Source of the DNA: Dehalococcoidales bacterium
GTDB lineage: Bacteria; Chloroflexota; Dehalococcoidia; Dehalococcoidales; BS750m-G39
Assembly (NCBI GenBank): GCA_022865485.1
Contig: JALHSZ010000006.1
Span: 1 to 64,000, forward strand
Direction: 5' to 3'
DNA: 64,000 bases
Part shown: piece after piece, positions 1 through 11,344 of the stretch
How positions within the stretch are numbered: position 1 is the stretch's first letter
Layout: each line of letters starts with the position of its first letter
Program-made: the position numbers and the translations under genes
The notes under the pieces: model-generated
Told to the model about the DNA's origin: nothing
The model's input: only the letters and a program-made list of their open reading frames with translations
Databases searched by the model: none

Positions 1-46
1 AAAAATAGCTAACATCACGGACTTTCCCCTGATGTTATCACAGACA

Positions 47-74
47 ACTATAACACACTTTCTCCCTTTGTCAA
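47..74 (-). promoter_or_regulatory. sigma70-type promoter firing out of the window
   Basis: On the minus strand TTGACA (69-74) is followed after 16 bases by TATAGT (47-52). It lies just downstream of the collagen-like gene and would drive a gene beyond the left edge. The layout copies that of the promoter at 1494-1521, so a further member of the same gene group may lie to the left. Confidence 0.5.
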
Positions 75-91
75 GCCCTCGTTGTGGCTAT

Positions 92-763
92 TCATCCACC
101 CGGTGTACCCCAGTTGACCTCCAGCGGCCAGCAAGCCCAGAGCGTGTCATAAGCGCCCCACACATGGTCGCCGTTATCAACCCAGGCTTTCACGGAGAGC
201 ATACCCTCTGGCACAAGCACCCCCCCGATGGTATCTGGCACTTCCCAAAACATTATCGGAGTAGTCACGAACGCCCCGCAGGCGTTGACCGTTATATCCT
301 CGACCAGAACGATATTCGTTTCACAGATGGTGATGTTCACATGACTACCAGGGGTAAAGTTCGAGCCGTACACACTGATGGTGTAAGAGCCGGACGCCGA
401 AAACTCGCTAATTACCGTATCCGAGCCAGACTCGGAATACGTCGCCACCACTATCGTCGCGTTAGGCCCTGCTGGCCCCGCCGGCCCCATCGGCCCCATT
501 GAGCCTCGGTCGCCCCTGTCGCCCTTCTCCCCCTGCGGTCCGGCTGGCCCCGCTGGTCCCGCTGGTCCGGCTGGTCCGGCTGGTCCCGTCTCTCCTCCGG
601 CTCTGCCCGCCGGTCCCGCCAGCCCCTGGTCGCCCTGTGGGCCTTGCGCCCCCGTCGGCCCCGCCGGCCCCGCCGGTCCCTGAGGTCCCTGGCAGGCCGC
701 CAGCGGCACCAGGAGCAGCGAAATAACTATCAGAAAGGCAATAACTATACCTGTTCTCTTCAT
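92..763 (-). CDS. collagen-like repeat lipoprotein (copy 1)
   Basis: A 223-residue exported protein. Residues 1-24 form a lipoprotein signal with lipobox LAAC, so the mature protein should be anchored at Cys24. Residues ~25-100 are about 24 Gly-X-Y triplets rich in GPA, GPQ and GDR, with a one-residue break after a GGE triplet; such runs fold as collagen-like triple helices. The C-terminal ~120 residues look beta-rich, contain a [10 protein letters not shown] motif and carry three cysteines shared with the neighbouring paralogue. A strong AAGGAGG precedes the ATG. The role is unknown; a trimeric surface stalk with a C-terminal head is an inference. It is a tandem paralogue of the next gene. 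Confidence 0.8.
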   Translation of the reverse strand: MKRTGIVIAFLIVISLLLVPLAACQGPQGPAGPAGPTGAQGPQGDQGLAGPAGRAGGETGPAGPAGPAGPAGPAGPQGEKGDRGDRGSMGPMGPAGPAGPNATIVVATYSESGSDTVISEFSASGSYTISVYGSNFTPGSHVNITICETNIVLVEDITVNACGAFVTTPIMFWEVPDTIGGVLVPEGMLSVKAWVDNGDHVWGAYDTLWACWPLEVNWGTPGG

Positions 764-803
764 TTCCCCTCCTTAGAGCGGTTCATACTAGATTGGGCTA
801 GCA

Positions 804-1457
804 TCAGGGAACTACCCAGGTGACGCTTAGCGGCCAGCAAGCCCAGAGCACATCGCCCGAGTCGAATACGCCGTCGCCGTCGTCAACATAGGCTTTCACC
901 GAATGCATACCCGCTGGCACAAGCACCCCCGCATTCTCCACTTTTTCCAACAGCACATAAATCATGGCGAACGCCCCGCAGGCGTTGACCAGTATATTCG
1001 AGGCCAGAAGGGTGTCGTTTACGCAGATGGTCAGGTGAACATGACTACCGGGGGTAAAGTTCGAGCCGTACACATTGATGGGGTATGTTGAGGCAGCTGT
1101 CCTCAGGTCCACCAGTACCACATCGTTAGCATTACTGGTAACCACTATGGTGGCGATTGGTCCCGCTGGCCCCTGCGGTCCCATTAGCCCCATTGGGCCC
1201 GTTAGGCCTCGGTCGCCCTTCTCACCCTGTGGTCCCGCTGGCCCGGCTGGCCCCGCTGGTCCTGCCGGTCCGGCTGGTCCCGTCTCGCCTCCGGCTCTGC
1301 CCGCCGGTCCCTGCGGTCCCTGGTCGCCCTGTGGGCCTTGCGCTCCCGTTGGCCCCGCCGGCCCCGCCGGTCCCTGTTGTCCCTCGCAGGCCGCCAGCGG
1401 CACCACGAGCAGTGAAATAACTATTAGAAAGGCAATTATCGCCCCTATTTTTTTCAT
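804..1457 (-). CDS. collagen-like repeat lipoprotein (copy 2)
   Basis: A 217-residue paralogue of the gene just downstream. The signal peptide and lipobox LAAC (Cys24) are nearly identical, the Gly-X-Y tract has the same one-residue interruption, and the C-terminal head diverges more strongly while keeping the [10 protein letters not shown] motif and the cysteines. The conserved stalk with a diverged head suggests tandem duplication followed by diversification of the exposed domain. A sigma70-like promoter lies upstream at 1494-1521. The product would be a cell-envelope lipoprotein; ligand and function are unknown. High-scoring frames on the opposite strand are artefacts of the GC-rich repeat. 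Confidence 0.8.
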   Translation of the reverse strand: MKKIGAIIAFLIVISLLVVPLAACEGQQGPAGPAGPTGAQGPQGDQGPQGPAGRAGGETGPAGPAGPAGPAGPAGPQGEKGDRGLTGPMGLMGPQGPAGPIATIVVTSNANDVVLVDLRTAASTYPINVYGSNFTPGSHVHLTICVNDTLLASNILVNACGAFAMIYVLLEKVENAGVLVPAGMHSVKAYVDDGDGVFDSGDVLWACWPLSVTWVVP

Positions 1458-1493
1458 TGAACTCGCTCCTTTCTACCCCTTATTCTAGCCCCT

Positions 1494-1521
1494 AATATAG
1501 CACAACATTACCTTTTGTCAA
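1494..1521 (-). promoter_or_regulatory. promoter of collagen-like gene copy 2
   Basis: Minus-strand TTGACA (1516-1521), 16-base spacer, TATATT (1494-1499). It lies ~35 bases upstream of the start codon of the 804-1457 gene and downstream of rho, so the collagen-like genes are transcribed separately from the pyrG-fsa-rho operon. Confidence 0.55.
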
Positions 1522-1524
1522 TCC

Positions 1525-2787
1525 CTACACCTCCTGGGTCAGGGTAGCCAGGAACTCGGCGTTAGTCTTGGTCTTGCGCATGCGGTCGAGCACCCGTTCC
1601 GTGGTCTCGGTAAAATTGACGGCATCGGAAGAAATCATAGAAACCATCCGCCTCAGCAACCACACCTGCTTTATCGTCTCCTCGTCCAGCAGCAGCTCCT
1701 CCCGCCTGGTGCCGCTGCGCGGGATATCCATGGCCGGGAAGATGCGCCGCTCGGCTAATCGGCGGTCCAGGTGCAGCTCCATATTGCCCGTCCCCTTGAA
1801 CTCCTCGTAGATGAGCTCGTCCATGCGGCTGCCGGTATCGATGAGGCAGGTGGCGATAATGGTCAGGCTGCCCCCCTCCAGCGTGTTACGGGCGGCGCCG
1901 AAAAAGTGCTTGGGCGGGTAAAGGGCGGCGGGGTCGATGCCCCCCGAAAGGGTGCGCCCGCTGGGAGGCATAACCAGGTTATAAGAGCGGGTCAGGCGGG
2001 TAATGCCGTCCAAAAGTATCACCACGTCCTTGGCGCTCTCCACCATCCGCTTGGCTCTCTCCAGCGCCAGCTCGGCGACGCGGGTGTGATTCTCCACCGG
2101 CTCGTCGAATGTAGCCGATATAACCTCCCCCCGCACCGACTGCTTCATATCGGTAACCTCCTCCGGCCGCTCCCCGATAAGGCAAACGATGAGGTGAATA
2201 TCGTTATAGTTGGTGCTGATGGCGTTGGCGATAGACTTGAGCAGGATGGTCTTACCCGCTTTGGGCGGCGACACAATCAAGCCCCGCTGCCCCCGCCCGA
2301 TGGGGGCGATCAGGTTCAAAAGTCGGGTGGAAAGCTCCTCGGGCTTGGTCTCCAGGTCGATTAATTTATTGGGAAAGGTGGGGGTCAGCGAGCCGAAAGG
2401 CGAACGCTTCTTGACCATCTCCGGGTTCATCTCGTTAATCGTCTCCACCCTCACCAGCCCGAAATACTTCTCGCCGTCCTTGGGCGCTCTCACCTGCCCC
2501 GCCACCACGTCCCCCGTGCGCAGCCCGAAACGCCTTATCTGCGACTGGGAAACATAGACATCGCCCGAGCTGGGCAGCAGGCTGCTCTGCCTCAAGAAGC
2601 CGTAGCCCTCGCCGATAATCTCCAGGATACCCCCCGAAAAGTTATAGCCCTGTTGCTCGGCGTTAGCCTGCAGCAGTCGCTTCACCAGGTCCTGCTTCTT
2701 AAGATTGGTGTAGCTGGAAACGCCCATCTCCTTGGCCATTTCGAGCAACTCGTCTCTGTTTTTACCTTCTAGTTCGCTAATGTTCAT
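1525..2787 (-). CDS. rho: transcription termination factor Rho
   Basis: A 420-residue hexameric RNA-dependent ATPase that releases RNA polymerase from transcripts. Residues 1-45 match the Rho N-terminal helical domain, ~50-125 the cold-shock-like RNA-binding domain, and 170 onward the RecA-like ATPase with Walker A SPPKAGKT at 173-180. Further conserved Rho motifs follow, including [10 protein letters not shown] and the DTGSRMDE region. Length and domain order are normal. GGAGG sits about 5 bases before the ATG. It is the last gene of a minus-strand group pyrG-fsa-rho with gaps of 35-40 bases, which suggests co-transcription. Confidence 0.97.
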   Translation of the reverse strand: MNISELEGKNRDELLEMAKEMGVSSYTNLKKQDLVKRLLQANAEQQGYNFSGGILEIIGEGYGFLRQSSLLPSSGDVYVSQSQIRRFGLRTGDVVAGQVRAPKDGEKYFGLVRVETINEMNPEMVKKRSPFGSLTPTFPNKLIDLETKPEELSTRLLNLIAPIGRGQRGLIVSPPKAGKTILLKSIANAISTNYNDIHLIVCLIGERPEEVTDMKQSVRGEVISATFDEPVENHTRVAELALERAKRMVESAKDVVILLDGITRLTRSYNLVMPPSGRTLSGGIDPAALYPPKHFFGAARNTLEGGSLTIIATCLIDTGSRMDELIYEEFKGTGNMELHLDRRLAERRIFPAMDIPRSGTRREELLLDEETIKQVWLLRRMVSMISSDAVNFTETTERVLDRMRKTKTNAEFLATLTQEV

Positions 2788-2827
2788 AAGCGTCCTCCAC
2801 CTTCTATGGTTATTTAACTATCCCACC

Positions 2828-3478
2828 CTATTGCTCTGAGAGGCGTTGCCAGTCGCCTTGGAAACGGGCGACGCCGATATCAGTAAGCGGGTGTTGTATC
2901 ATCTGTGTCAGAACTTTATAAGGCACGGTGGCGATATGCGCCCCGGCCAGGGCCGCCGACACACAGTGCTGGGCATGGCGGATACTGGCGGCAATCACCC
3001 GGGTGTCGAACTCGTAGTAGTCAAAGACATCCACGATGTCCCTGACCAGCCCCATGCCGTCCTCGCCGATATCGTCCAGCCGCCCCACGAAGGGGCTGAC
3101 GTAGCTGGCGCCGGCCAGCGCTCCCAGGATGGCCTGGTTCAGCGAAAAGCACAGGGTCATATTCACCTTTATCTTCTTCTTGGCCAGGGTCGATGTCGCC
3201 TCCAGCCCCGCGGCGGTAGCCGGTATTTTAACCACCACGTTAGGTGCCCAGGCGGCGATTTTTTGCGCCTGCTCGATCATGTCCTTGGCCTTCTCCACCA
3301 CCACCTCCGCCGAAACCGGCCCCGGTATGATGGAACAGATTTCCTTGACTACCGCCTCGTAGTCGGCTCTTCCCTCCTGGGAAACCAGGCTGGGGTTGGT
3401 GGTAACCCCGCTAATAACCCCCAGCCTGGCCGCCTGCCTGATTTGTTCGATATTGGCTGTATCCAGGAATATTTGCAT
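2828..3478 (-). CDS. fsa: fructose-6-phosphate aldolase / small transaldolase
   Basis: A 216-residue class I aldolase of the short transaldolase family (FSA/TalC type), working in C3/C6 sugar-phosphate interconversion. MQIFLDTAN at the N-terminus is the family signature, and Lys84 in the VVVKIPAT strand is the Schiff-base lysine. The length matches the decameric short family, not the ~320-residue classical transaldolases. I chose ATG at 3478 because an AGGAGG (3484-3489) lies 5 bases upstream; an in-frame GTG at 3484 overlaps that ribosome site and is unlikely. It sits between pyrG and rho in one apparent operon. Sequence alone does not settle aldolase versus transaldolase specificity. Confidence 0.92.
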   Translation of the reverse strand: MQIFLDTANIEQIRQAARLGVISGVTTNPSLVSQEGRADYEAVVKEICSIIPGPVSAEVVVEKAKDMIEQAQKIAAWAPNVVVKIPATAAGLEATSTLAKKKIKVNMTLCFSLNQAILGALAGASYVSPFVGRLDDIGEDGMGLVRDIVDVFDYYEFDTRVIAASIRHAQHCVSAALAGAHIATVPYKVLTQMIQHPLTDIGVARFQGDWQRLSEQ

Positions 3479-3513
3479 ACACACCTCCTTTTAGGTTGGT
3501 GTATTCTGTCACA

Positions 3514-5148
3514 CTAGGGGGAAATGGGCAGGGGTGGTTGCACCCCTTCCCGTAATACTTCTTTGGCGACACCGACGAAGTCGCGGAAGAGGGGATGGGG
3601 GTGGCCCGGTCGGGAGCCGAATTCGGGGTGGAACTGGCAGGCCAGCATCCAGGGGTGGTCGGCTAGCTCGCAGACCTCGACCAGCCGCCCGTCGGGCGAA
3701 AGCCCGCTAAAGACCATGCCCGCCTTCTCCAGCTGTTCGCGGTACTTGTTATTAAACTCGTAGCGGTGACGGTGGCGCTCCTCGACCAGCTCCTGCCCGT
3801 AGGCTTGAGCGGCGAGGCTGCCGTCCAACAGCTGGCAGGGGTAGTTGCCCAGGCGCATGGTGCCCCCCTTGCTCTTCTTGTCCTTCTGGTCGGGGAGGAG
3901 GTCGATGACGGGGTGTCGGGTGTCGGGGTCGAACTCGGTGGAGTTGGCCTCAGCCGAACCCAGAACGAAGCGGGCGAACTCGATAACCATCACCTGCATC
4001 CCCAGGCAAAGCCCCAGATAGGGGATTTTATTCTCCCGGGCATAGGTGGCGGCTTTTATCATGCCCTCAATACCTCTAATGCCGAAGCCCCCGGGCACGA
4101 CGATGCCCTGAACTGAGCGCAGCGCCGAATAGTTGCCGTTATTTTCCAGCGTCTCCGAGGGCACCCAGCTCAGTTCCAGCTCCCGCCCGTGGTACAGGGC
4201 GGCGTGGTAAAGCGCCTCCCGCACCGAAAAATAGGCGTCCTTCAGCTCCACGTATTTACCCACCAGGGCGATGTTAACCGGCTGGCGGGGGGTCTTGATA
4301 AGGTTGACCAGCTCCCGCCACTGGCTCAAGTCGGGTGGCTTGGGGTTAATCTTCAGCTTGTCCGTAATCAGTTGCCCCAGCCCCTCCGCCTCCAGCACCA
4401 GCGGCACCTCGTAAATGGTGGCTACCGTGGTCAGGGGTATAACCGCCTTCTGCTCCACGTCGCAAAAGAGCGATATCTTATTCCTTATCTCCTCCGAGAT
4501 AGGGTGGTCGCTGCGGCAGACGATAATATCGGGCTGGATACCGATGCGCCGCAGCTCGTTGACGCTGTGCTGGGTGGGCTTGGTCTTAATCTCCTGGGTG
4601 GAATTAAGATAGGGCAGCAGGGTAACGTGAACGTAGAGAATATTATCCCGCCCCACCTCGTTGCGCATCTGCCGGATAGCCTCCAGGAAGGGCTGCCCCT
4701 CGATATCGCCCACCGTACCCCCCACCTCGATAATCACCACATCGGCTTTCGATTTCTCGGCCAGCCGCTTAAAGCGCTCCTTAATCTCCGAGGTAACGTG
4801 GGGCACCACCTGTATCGTCCCCCCCAGGAAGTCCCCCCGCCTCTCCTTGGCGATAACGTGGCTGTAGATTTGCCCCGAGGTCACGCTGGAATCGGCGGTC
4901 ATGTTGACGTCGATAAAGCGCTCGTAGTTGCCCAGGTCGAGGTCAGTCTCGGCTCCGTCCTGGGTAACGAAGACCTCGCCGTGCTGGTAGGGCGACATCG
5001 TCCCCGGGTCGACGTTGAGGTAGGGGTCCAGCTTCTGCGCCGTCACCGTAATCTGGCGACTCTTGAGGATGGTGCCGATGGAAGCGACGGTGATGCCTTT
5101 TCCAACGGAACTAACTACGCCACCAGTAACAAAAATATACTTTGACAT
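3514..5148 (-). CDS. pyrG: CTP synthase
   Basis: A 544-residue enzyme that aminates UTP to CTP using glutamine and ATP. The N-terminal synthetase domain opens with [16 protein letters not shown], the family's nucleotide loop. The C-terminal class I glutamine amidotransferase domain shows the GLCLGMQ nucleophile elbow with its catalytic cysteine and the HPEF segment of the Cys-His-Glu triad. Length is typical. A consensus promoter lies upstream (5214-5242), back to back with that of the NUDIX gene. It is the first gene of the pyrG-fsa-rho group. Confidence 0.98.
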   Translation of the reverse strand: MSKYIFVTGGVVSSVGKGITVASIGTILKSRQITVTAQKLDPYLNVDPGTMSPYQHGEVFVTQDGAETDLDLGNYERFIDVNMTADSSVTSGQIYSHVIAKERRGDFLGGTIQVVPHVTSEIKERFKRLAEKSKADVVIIEVGGTVGDIEGQPFLEAIRQMRNEVGRDNILYVHVTLLPYLNSTQEIKTKPTQHSVNELRRIGIQPDIIVCRSDHPISEEIRNKISLFCDVEQKAVIPLTTVATIYEVPLVLEAEGLGQLITDKLKINPKPPDLSQWRELVNLIKTPRQPVNIALVGKYVELKDAYFSVREALYHAALYHGRELELSWVPSETLENNGNYSALRSVQGIVVPGGFGIRGIEGMIKAATYARENKIPYLGLCLGMQVMVIEFARFVLGSAEANSTEFDPDTRHPVIDLLPDQKDKKSKGGTMRLGNYPCQLLDGSLAAQAYGQELVEERHRHRYEFNNKYREQLEKAGMVFSGLSPDGRLVEVCELADHPWMLACQFHPEFGSRPGHPHPLFRDFVGVAKEVLREGVQPPLPISP

Positions 5149-5213
5149 CTGGGGAACCGAACTCTAAGAACTCAATAAAAGCAGCCTTGGCATTAGAGTG
5201 GGGGTTTCTTAAT

Positions 5214-5242
5214 ATTATAAAGACGTAAGCACACCTTGTCAA
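5214..5242 (-). promoter_or_regulatory. pyrG promoter
   Basis: Minus-strand TTGACA (5237-5242), 17-base spacer, TATAAT (5214-5219), both hexamers perfect. It lies ~65 bases upstream of the pyrG start. Confidence 0.75.
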
Positions 5243-5260
5243 TAGGCTGAAATGCCCAGT

Positions 5261-5290
5261 TTGTCTTGGCGGGCAGGGCGGTGCTATTAT
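5261..5290 (+). promoter_or_regulatory. promoter of NUDIX gene (leaderless start)
   Basis: TTGTCT (5261-5266), 18-base spacer ending in TGC, TATTAT (5285-5290). Transcription would start around 5297, only a few bases before the GTG at 5300, which argues for a near-leaderless mRNA and against translation from the in-frame ATG at 5252. Confidence 0.5.
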
Positions 5291-5299
5291 GGTAGAGCT

Positions 5300-5866
5300 G
5301 TGAAACAAAAGCTCCGGGAAGCCTTTGCCCGCCGCCAGAAGCAAACCATCACCGCCCCCGGGCGCATAGCCTCGGCGGTGCTGTTGCCCATATATTATAA
5401 AGAAGGGCAGTGCCATATCCTCTTCACCCGCCGCACCGAAAAGGTCAAGGAACACAAAGGGCAAATCTCCTTCCCCGGCGGCGCCCGCCAGGACGGCGAA
5501 AGCCTGCTCGATGCCGCCCTGCGCGAGGCGGCGGAAGAGATAAGCCTCTCCCCCGCCGACGTCGAGGTGCTGGGCGAGCTGGACGACACGGTGACGGTGG
5601 TCTCCAACTATATCGTCACCCCCTTCGTCGGCGTTATCCCCTGGCCCCATAACCTCAAGGCCGACGGCTGGGAAACCGACGAGCTCATCGAGGCGCCCAT
5701 TGCCACGCTGCTGGACAAAAACTCGCGGGAAGATAAGGACGAGGTCATCGAGGGCAAACCGGTCACCTCGTACTTTTACCACTACGGGGGCAGGGTCATC
5801 TGGGGAGCCACCGCCCGCATCCTCTACCAGTTCCTGGAGCTATACGCCCGGGCCATAAAGAGCTAG
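5300..5866 (+). CDS. NUDIX hydrolase, coenzyme A diphosphatase-like (NudL family)
   Basis: About 188 residues from GTG at 5300. The NUDIX box follows GARQDGE with REAAEEI, giving the metal-binding glutamates. Just before it, LFTRRTEKVKEHKGQISFPGG matches the accessory motif of the CoA-pyrophosphatase branch, which cleaves CoA and acyl-CoA to phosphopantetheine derivatives and 3',5'-ADP. The upstream in-frame ATG at 5252 lies inside the predicted promoter, so the shorter start is preferred. It diverges from pyrG. The substrate assignment rests on the motif only. Confidence 0.85.
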   Translation: MKQKLREAFARRQKQTITAPGRIASAVLLPIYYKEGQCHILFTRRTEKVKEHKGQISFPGGARQDGESLLDAALREAAEEISLSPADVEVLGELDDTVTVVSNYIVTPFVGVIPWPHNLKADGWETDELIEAPIATLLDKNSREDKDEVIEGKPVTSYFYHYGGRVIWGATARILYQFLELYARAIKS

Positions 5867-5919
5867 GCAACCACTCCTTGTCAACCTTAGAAAATTTTGT
5901 TAACTTTCCTCTTAAATTA

Positions 5920-5948
5920 TTGACAAAATCCCTATTATCGTTTATAAT
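5920..5948 (+). promoter_or_regulatory. promoter of dnaJ-hspR-clpC operon
   Basis: TTGACA (5920-5925), exactly 17 bases, TATAAT (5943-5948): a perfect vegetative consensus ~25 bases before the dnaJ start. No clear HspR (HAIR) or CIRCE operator is visible around it, although the operon encodes its own HspR-like repressor. Confidence 0.8.
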
Positions 5949-5972
5949 AGTCCCTACCTGGAGAGAGTTAAA

Positions 5973-6872
5973 ATGGCCGGCAAGAACTACTACAATATAT
6001 TAGGGGTTAACCGCAGTGCCACCGAGCGCGAGATAAAACAGGCTTACCGCAAGCTGGCGCGCCAGCACCACCCCGACGTCAACCCCGGCGACAAGTCGGC
6101 TGAGGAAAAGTTCAAGCAGATAAACGAGGCTTACGAAGTCCTCTCCGACGAGAAAAAGCGCCGGAAATACGATAAGTACGGCGACCAGTGGCAGCACGCC
6201 GACCAGTTCGAACAACAGGCGCGGCAGCAGCCGGGCTGGAACTTTCAGCGGGGTGGTGGTGGCAGGGTCTATTTCAACGAGGAAGAAGCCGGCAGCATCT
6301 TCGACGACCTCTTCCGCGGTTTCGGCGGCAGGGCGGGGGGACGCCCCCAGCCGAGGAAAGGCCGCGACCTCGAGTTCCCGCTGGAGGTGACCCTGGAAGA
6401 AGCCTACAGCGGCACCACCCGCACCCTGAGCATGGCTGACGGCAAGCGCCTCGAGGTCAAGATTCCCCCCGGGGTCAAGGACGGCTCCCGCGTCCGCATC
6501 AGCGGCAAAGGCGGAGAGGGCCACGGCGGGGTCAAGGGCGACCTCTACCTGGTGACCTCGGTCAAGCCCCACCGCCTCTTCCACCGGCACGGCGACGACC
6601 TCCATGTCGATGTGTCCGTGCCCCTGGTGGTGGCGATGCTGGGCGGCGAGGTCAAGCTAACCACCCCCAAAGGCAAGCTGTCGTTAAAGATTCCCCCCGA
6701 GACCCAGAACGGGCGCACCTTTCGCCTGGCGGGGCAGGGCATGCCCCATCTGGGCGATTCGTCGCGGGGCGACCTGCTGGCCCTGGTCAAGGTGGTGCTG
6801 CCCACCAAACTGACCGACGAGGAAAAGGAGCTCTTCCGGAAGCTCGGCCGGCTCCGCCCCGGTAAGGGTTAA
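5973..6872 (+). CDS. dnaJ: DnaJ-family co-chaperone without zinc finger (CbpA-like)
   Basis: A 299-residue J-domain protein that stimulates DnaK ATPase. The J-domain spans residues 5-70 with the essential HPD at 33-35. A Gly/Phe-rich linker (~75-115) follows, then two beta-rich substrate-binding domains. The four CxxCxGxG zinc motifs of classical DnaJ are absent, which makes it a type II (CbpA-like) protein. The gene opens a three-gene operon with hspR (12 bases downstream) and a Hsp100 ATPase, behind a perfect promoter. dnaK is not in the window. Confidence 0.95.
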   Translation: MAGKNYYNILGVNRSATEREIKQAYRKLARQHHPDVNPGDKSAEEKFKQINEAYEVLSDEKKRRKYDKYGDQWQHADQFEQQARQQPGWNFQRGGGGRVYFNEEEAGSIFDDLFRGFGGRAGGRPQPRKGRDLEFPLEVTLEEAYSGTTRTLSMADGKRLEVKIPPGVKDGSRVRISGKGGEGHGGVKGDLYLVTSVKPHRLFHRHGDDLHVDVSVPLVVAMLGGEVKLTTPKGKLSLKIPPETQNGRTFRLAGQGMPHLGDSSRGDLLALVKVVLPTKLTDEEKELFRKLGRLRPGKG

Positions 6873-6884
6873 GGAAGGCTAACG

Positions 6885-7208
6885 ATGAGGATGAAAGATT
6901 CAGCTGAAAACGAGCCCCGCTACGTGATAAGCATTGCCGCCCGCATGGTCGGCGTGCAGACCCACACCCTGCGCTACTACGAAAAGGTCGGCATCGTCGA
7001 GCCTTCCCGCTCGCGGGGCAACATCCGCTTATACTCGGAGAGAGATATCGCCCACCTCAGGCGGGTCAAGACCCTCATGGACGATATGGGGGTCAACCTG
7101 GCCGGGGTGGAGGTTATAATGCGCATGGTGCAGCAGATGCTAGAGATGCAAAACCAGTTGCAGGAGCTGGAGTCGGAGCTCCACAGATTCGAAGAGCCCG
7201 GGCCGTAG
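6885..7208 (+). CDS. hspR: MerR-family heat-shock regulator HspR
   Basis: A 107-residue DNA-binding protein. A MerR-type winged helix-turn-helix (residues ~14-80) contains HTLRYYEKVGIVEPSRS, followed by a short coiled coil (MQNQLQELESELHRF) for dimerisation. There is no C-terminal metal or drug domain, as in HspR. In actinobacteria HspR represses dnaK/clpB operons at HAIR inverted repeats. Its position between dnaJ and the Clp ATPase supports autoregulation of this operon, but I found no clear HAIR operator upstream. Confidence 0.9.
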   Translation: MRMKDSAENEPRYVISIAARMVGVQTHTLRYYEKVGIVEPSRSRGNIRLYSERDIAHLRRVKTLMDDMGVNLAGVEVIMRMVQQMLEMQNQLQELESELHRFEEPGP

Positions 7209-7252
7209 TCGTAAGACGGCAATAAATATATTAAATATATAAGGTATGTGAC

Positions 7253-9703
<2,451 letters not shown>

Positions 9704-9764
9704 AACCGGCTGATATAAATTCTTGATATTTATTAATGATAGCATTAATATATGAGGAGAATTT

Positions 9765-10421
9765 TTGTGTCCGGAAAGACAGGCGAGGTTAAGGGTGGGC
9801 TTTAGCTGGGAATGGCTCAAAAGAGCTTCAAAGCGGTGGGAGTATTACGTCGGTATCGGTGGCTTACTCATAACGGTGGCGGTGGTGGTGGCGGTCATTT
9901 TTTTCCGGGAGGAGCTACGCGCCCTTGAGCATTTCGGCTATCTCGGCGCCTTTGTTATCAGCGTCTTCGGCGGCGCCACCATCATCGCCCCGATACCGAT
10001 GACGCCGGTGATTTTCGCCCTGGGCGCGGTGATGAAGCCCGACTTCGCCCCCTACATGGGCCCCATCTTTGTCGGTATCGCCGCTGGTCTGGGCGAAACG
10101 TTGGGGGGAATTTCCATCTATATGACGGGCTACGGCGGCGGCACCGCCCTCCATGATATGAAGGAAGGCAAGATTAAGGCGGGTTACCAGCGCATGACGG
10201 GCTGGGTGGAAAGACGGGGCTCGCTGACCCTATTTGTCCTCTCGGCGGTGGTCAACCCCTTCTTCTATCCGGCGGCGCTGGCGGCGGGGGCGCTCCGCTT
10301 CGGCATCTGGCGCTATACTTTCATTTGTATTATTGGTAAGACGATTAAGGGGATAACGGTGGCAGCGGTGGGCTACTGGGGCCTGGGCGGCATCCTCCGG
10401 GCGCTGGGCGTTCCGGTCTAG
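9765..10421 (+). CDS. DedA/VTT-like integral membrane protein (copy 1)
   Basis: About 218 residues with five or six hydrophobic segments. A re-entrant-like region with GGATIIAPIPMTPVIFALG and a later conserved G/P-rich segment (VVNPFFYPAALAAGALRF) resembles the VTT/DedA (SNARE-associated) fold of lipid scramblase-like proteins. The start is uncertain: TTG at 9765 has GAGGAG 5 bases upstream, while GTG at 9795 gives a slightly shorter protein. It shares its plan with the gene at 10661, on the other side of tRNA-Ala. Substrate unknown. Confidence 0.65.
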   Translation: MCPERQARLRVGFSWEWLKRASKRWEYYVGIGGLLITVAVVVAVIFFREELRALEHFGYLGAFVISVFGGATIIAPIPMTPVIFALGAVMKPDFAPYMGPIFVGIAAGLGETLGGISIYMTGYGGGTALHDMKEGKIKAGYQRMTGWVERRGSLTLFVLSAVVNPFFYPAALAAGALRFGIWRYTFICIIGKTIKGITVAAVGYWGLGGILRALGVPV

Positions 10422-10423
10422 GC

Positions 10424-10452
10424 TTGCACCCGCCGCCGTTTTTTGCTAGATT
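10424..10452 (+). promoter_or_regulatory. tRNA-Ala promoter
   Basis: TTGCAC (10424-10429), 17-base spacer, TAGATT (10447-10452), placing the transcription start just upstream of the tRNA at 10468. Confidence 0.55.
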
Positions 10453-10467
10453 AACTATTGTCCTGAT

Positions 10468-10543
10468 GGGGCCGTAGTTCACTTGGGAGAACGTTTGACT
10501 GGCAGTCAAAAGGTAGGGGGTTCGAATCCCCCCGGCTCCACCA
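10468..10543 (+). tRNA. tRNA-Ala (GGC anticodon)
   Basis: A full cloverleaf of 76 bases: acceptor GGGGCCG pairs with CGGCTCC (one G-T pair), the D arm is present, anticodon stem TTTGA/TCAAA encloses loop CTGGCAG with GGC at its centre, and the T arm carries GGTTCGAATCC. The CCA end is encoded (10541-10543). Confidence 0.97.
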
Positions 10544-10660
10544 CCCCACCCCAGGTCTTTCTCCGCCTCCCCAATTAGCTCTTTCGCCCTTCGGCGGGAC
10601 GATGACTGTAAAAATTTTGGCTGTTGGCGTATAATGGTGAACTAATTTGGGGATGCAAAG

Positions 10661-11308
10661 GTGACGACTAAAGAGACTACAAGCTCGCGCAAGAGGCAAT
10701 ATATTGCCCTCGGCTTAATGGCCGCCATAGTAATCATAAGTGTCGGTGGCTCCATTTTCCTCGTTTTTAACTGGGAATACGTAGAACAGCTTCAGAGTAA
10801 AGGTCTTTTCGGGCTTCTCATCATCTCCCTGTTCGCCGGCTCGCCGATACCGATACCGACCCCCAGCATGATATTGACCTTTACTTTAGGCAGTCTGTTG
10901 AACCCGGCGTTAGTGGGGCTGGTCTCCGGTCTGGGCAATGGTATCGGCAACGCGCTTATCTACTGGAGCGGTCGCGGCGGGCTCGAGTTGTTCAAGAGTT
11001 TCGGCATTTCCGGTCAGGATGGCGAACCTTCCTCGCGAATAGGTCGGTTTTTCAAGAAGCTAAAAATACAGCAACTGCTGAATCGCGCCAGGGGCAGGGT
11101 ACTGCTGACCGTTTTCTTGCTCTCCATCTATCCCAACCCCGTCCTCACCCCGATGATTCTCGGTATGGGAGCGTCGCGCTTCAGCTTTACCAGATTCTTT
11201 GTTACCATCTGTGTGGGTAAGACCGTCCAGAGCATGCTCCTGGCCTATCTGGGTTATTTCGGTCTGCGTTCCCTGTTGAGTTATTTTGGCATATTTGATA
11301 TACCCTGA
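10661..11308 (+). CDS. DedA/VTT-like integral membrane protein (copy 2)
   Basis: A 215-residue membrane protein starting with GTG. One N-terminal helix (~17-38) is followed by a re-entrant-like GSPIPIPTPSMILTFTLG and by LLSIYPNPVLTPMILGMGASRF, which align with the equivalent P-rich segments of the 9765-10421 protein (APIPMTPVIFALG and NPFFYPAALAAGALRF). Both end in a GKT-x(5)-(A/L)-x(2)-G(Y/L)G-like helix. They therefore look like diverged paralogues separated by a tRNA gene. Family assignment to DedA/VTT is from pattern only; function unknown. Confidence 0.6.
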   Translation: MTTKETTSSRKRQYIALGLMAAIVIISVGGSIFLVFNWEYVEQLQSKGLFGLLIISLFAGSPIPIPTPSMILTFTLGSLLNPALVGLVSGLGNGIGNALIYWSGRGGLELFKSFGISGQDGEPSSRIGRFFKKLKIQQLLNRARGRVLLTVFLLSIYPNPVLTPMILGMGASRFSFTRFFVTICVGKTVQSMLLAYLGYFGLRSLLSYFGIFDIP

Positions 11309-11344
11309 ACTCTAACCCCGCCCCACCCAGGTTGTTTTCCCCCC

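Noticed and set aside
499-1488. Long plus-strand frames rich in Pro/Gly opposite the collagen-like genes
   Set aside because: They arise from the GC-rich GGN-CCN codon pattern of the Gly-X-Y repeats read antisense; they lack ribosome sites and the minus-strand genes have signals, promoter and domain structure.
5111-5782. Minus-strand 223-residue frame opposite the NUDIX gene
   Set aside because: It overlaps both pyrG promoter and the NUDIX coding region, has no recognisable domain and mirrors the GC-rich codons of the real gene.
5867-5972. HAIR or CIRCE operator upstream of dnaJ
   Set aside because: No convincing CTTGAGT-N7-ACTCAAG or TTAGCACTC-N9-GAGTGCTAA inverted repeat is present in this gap.
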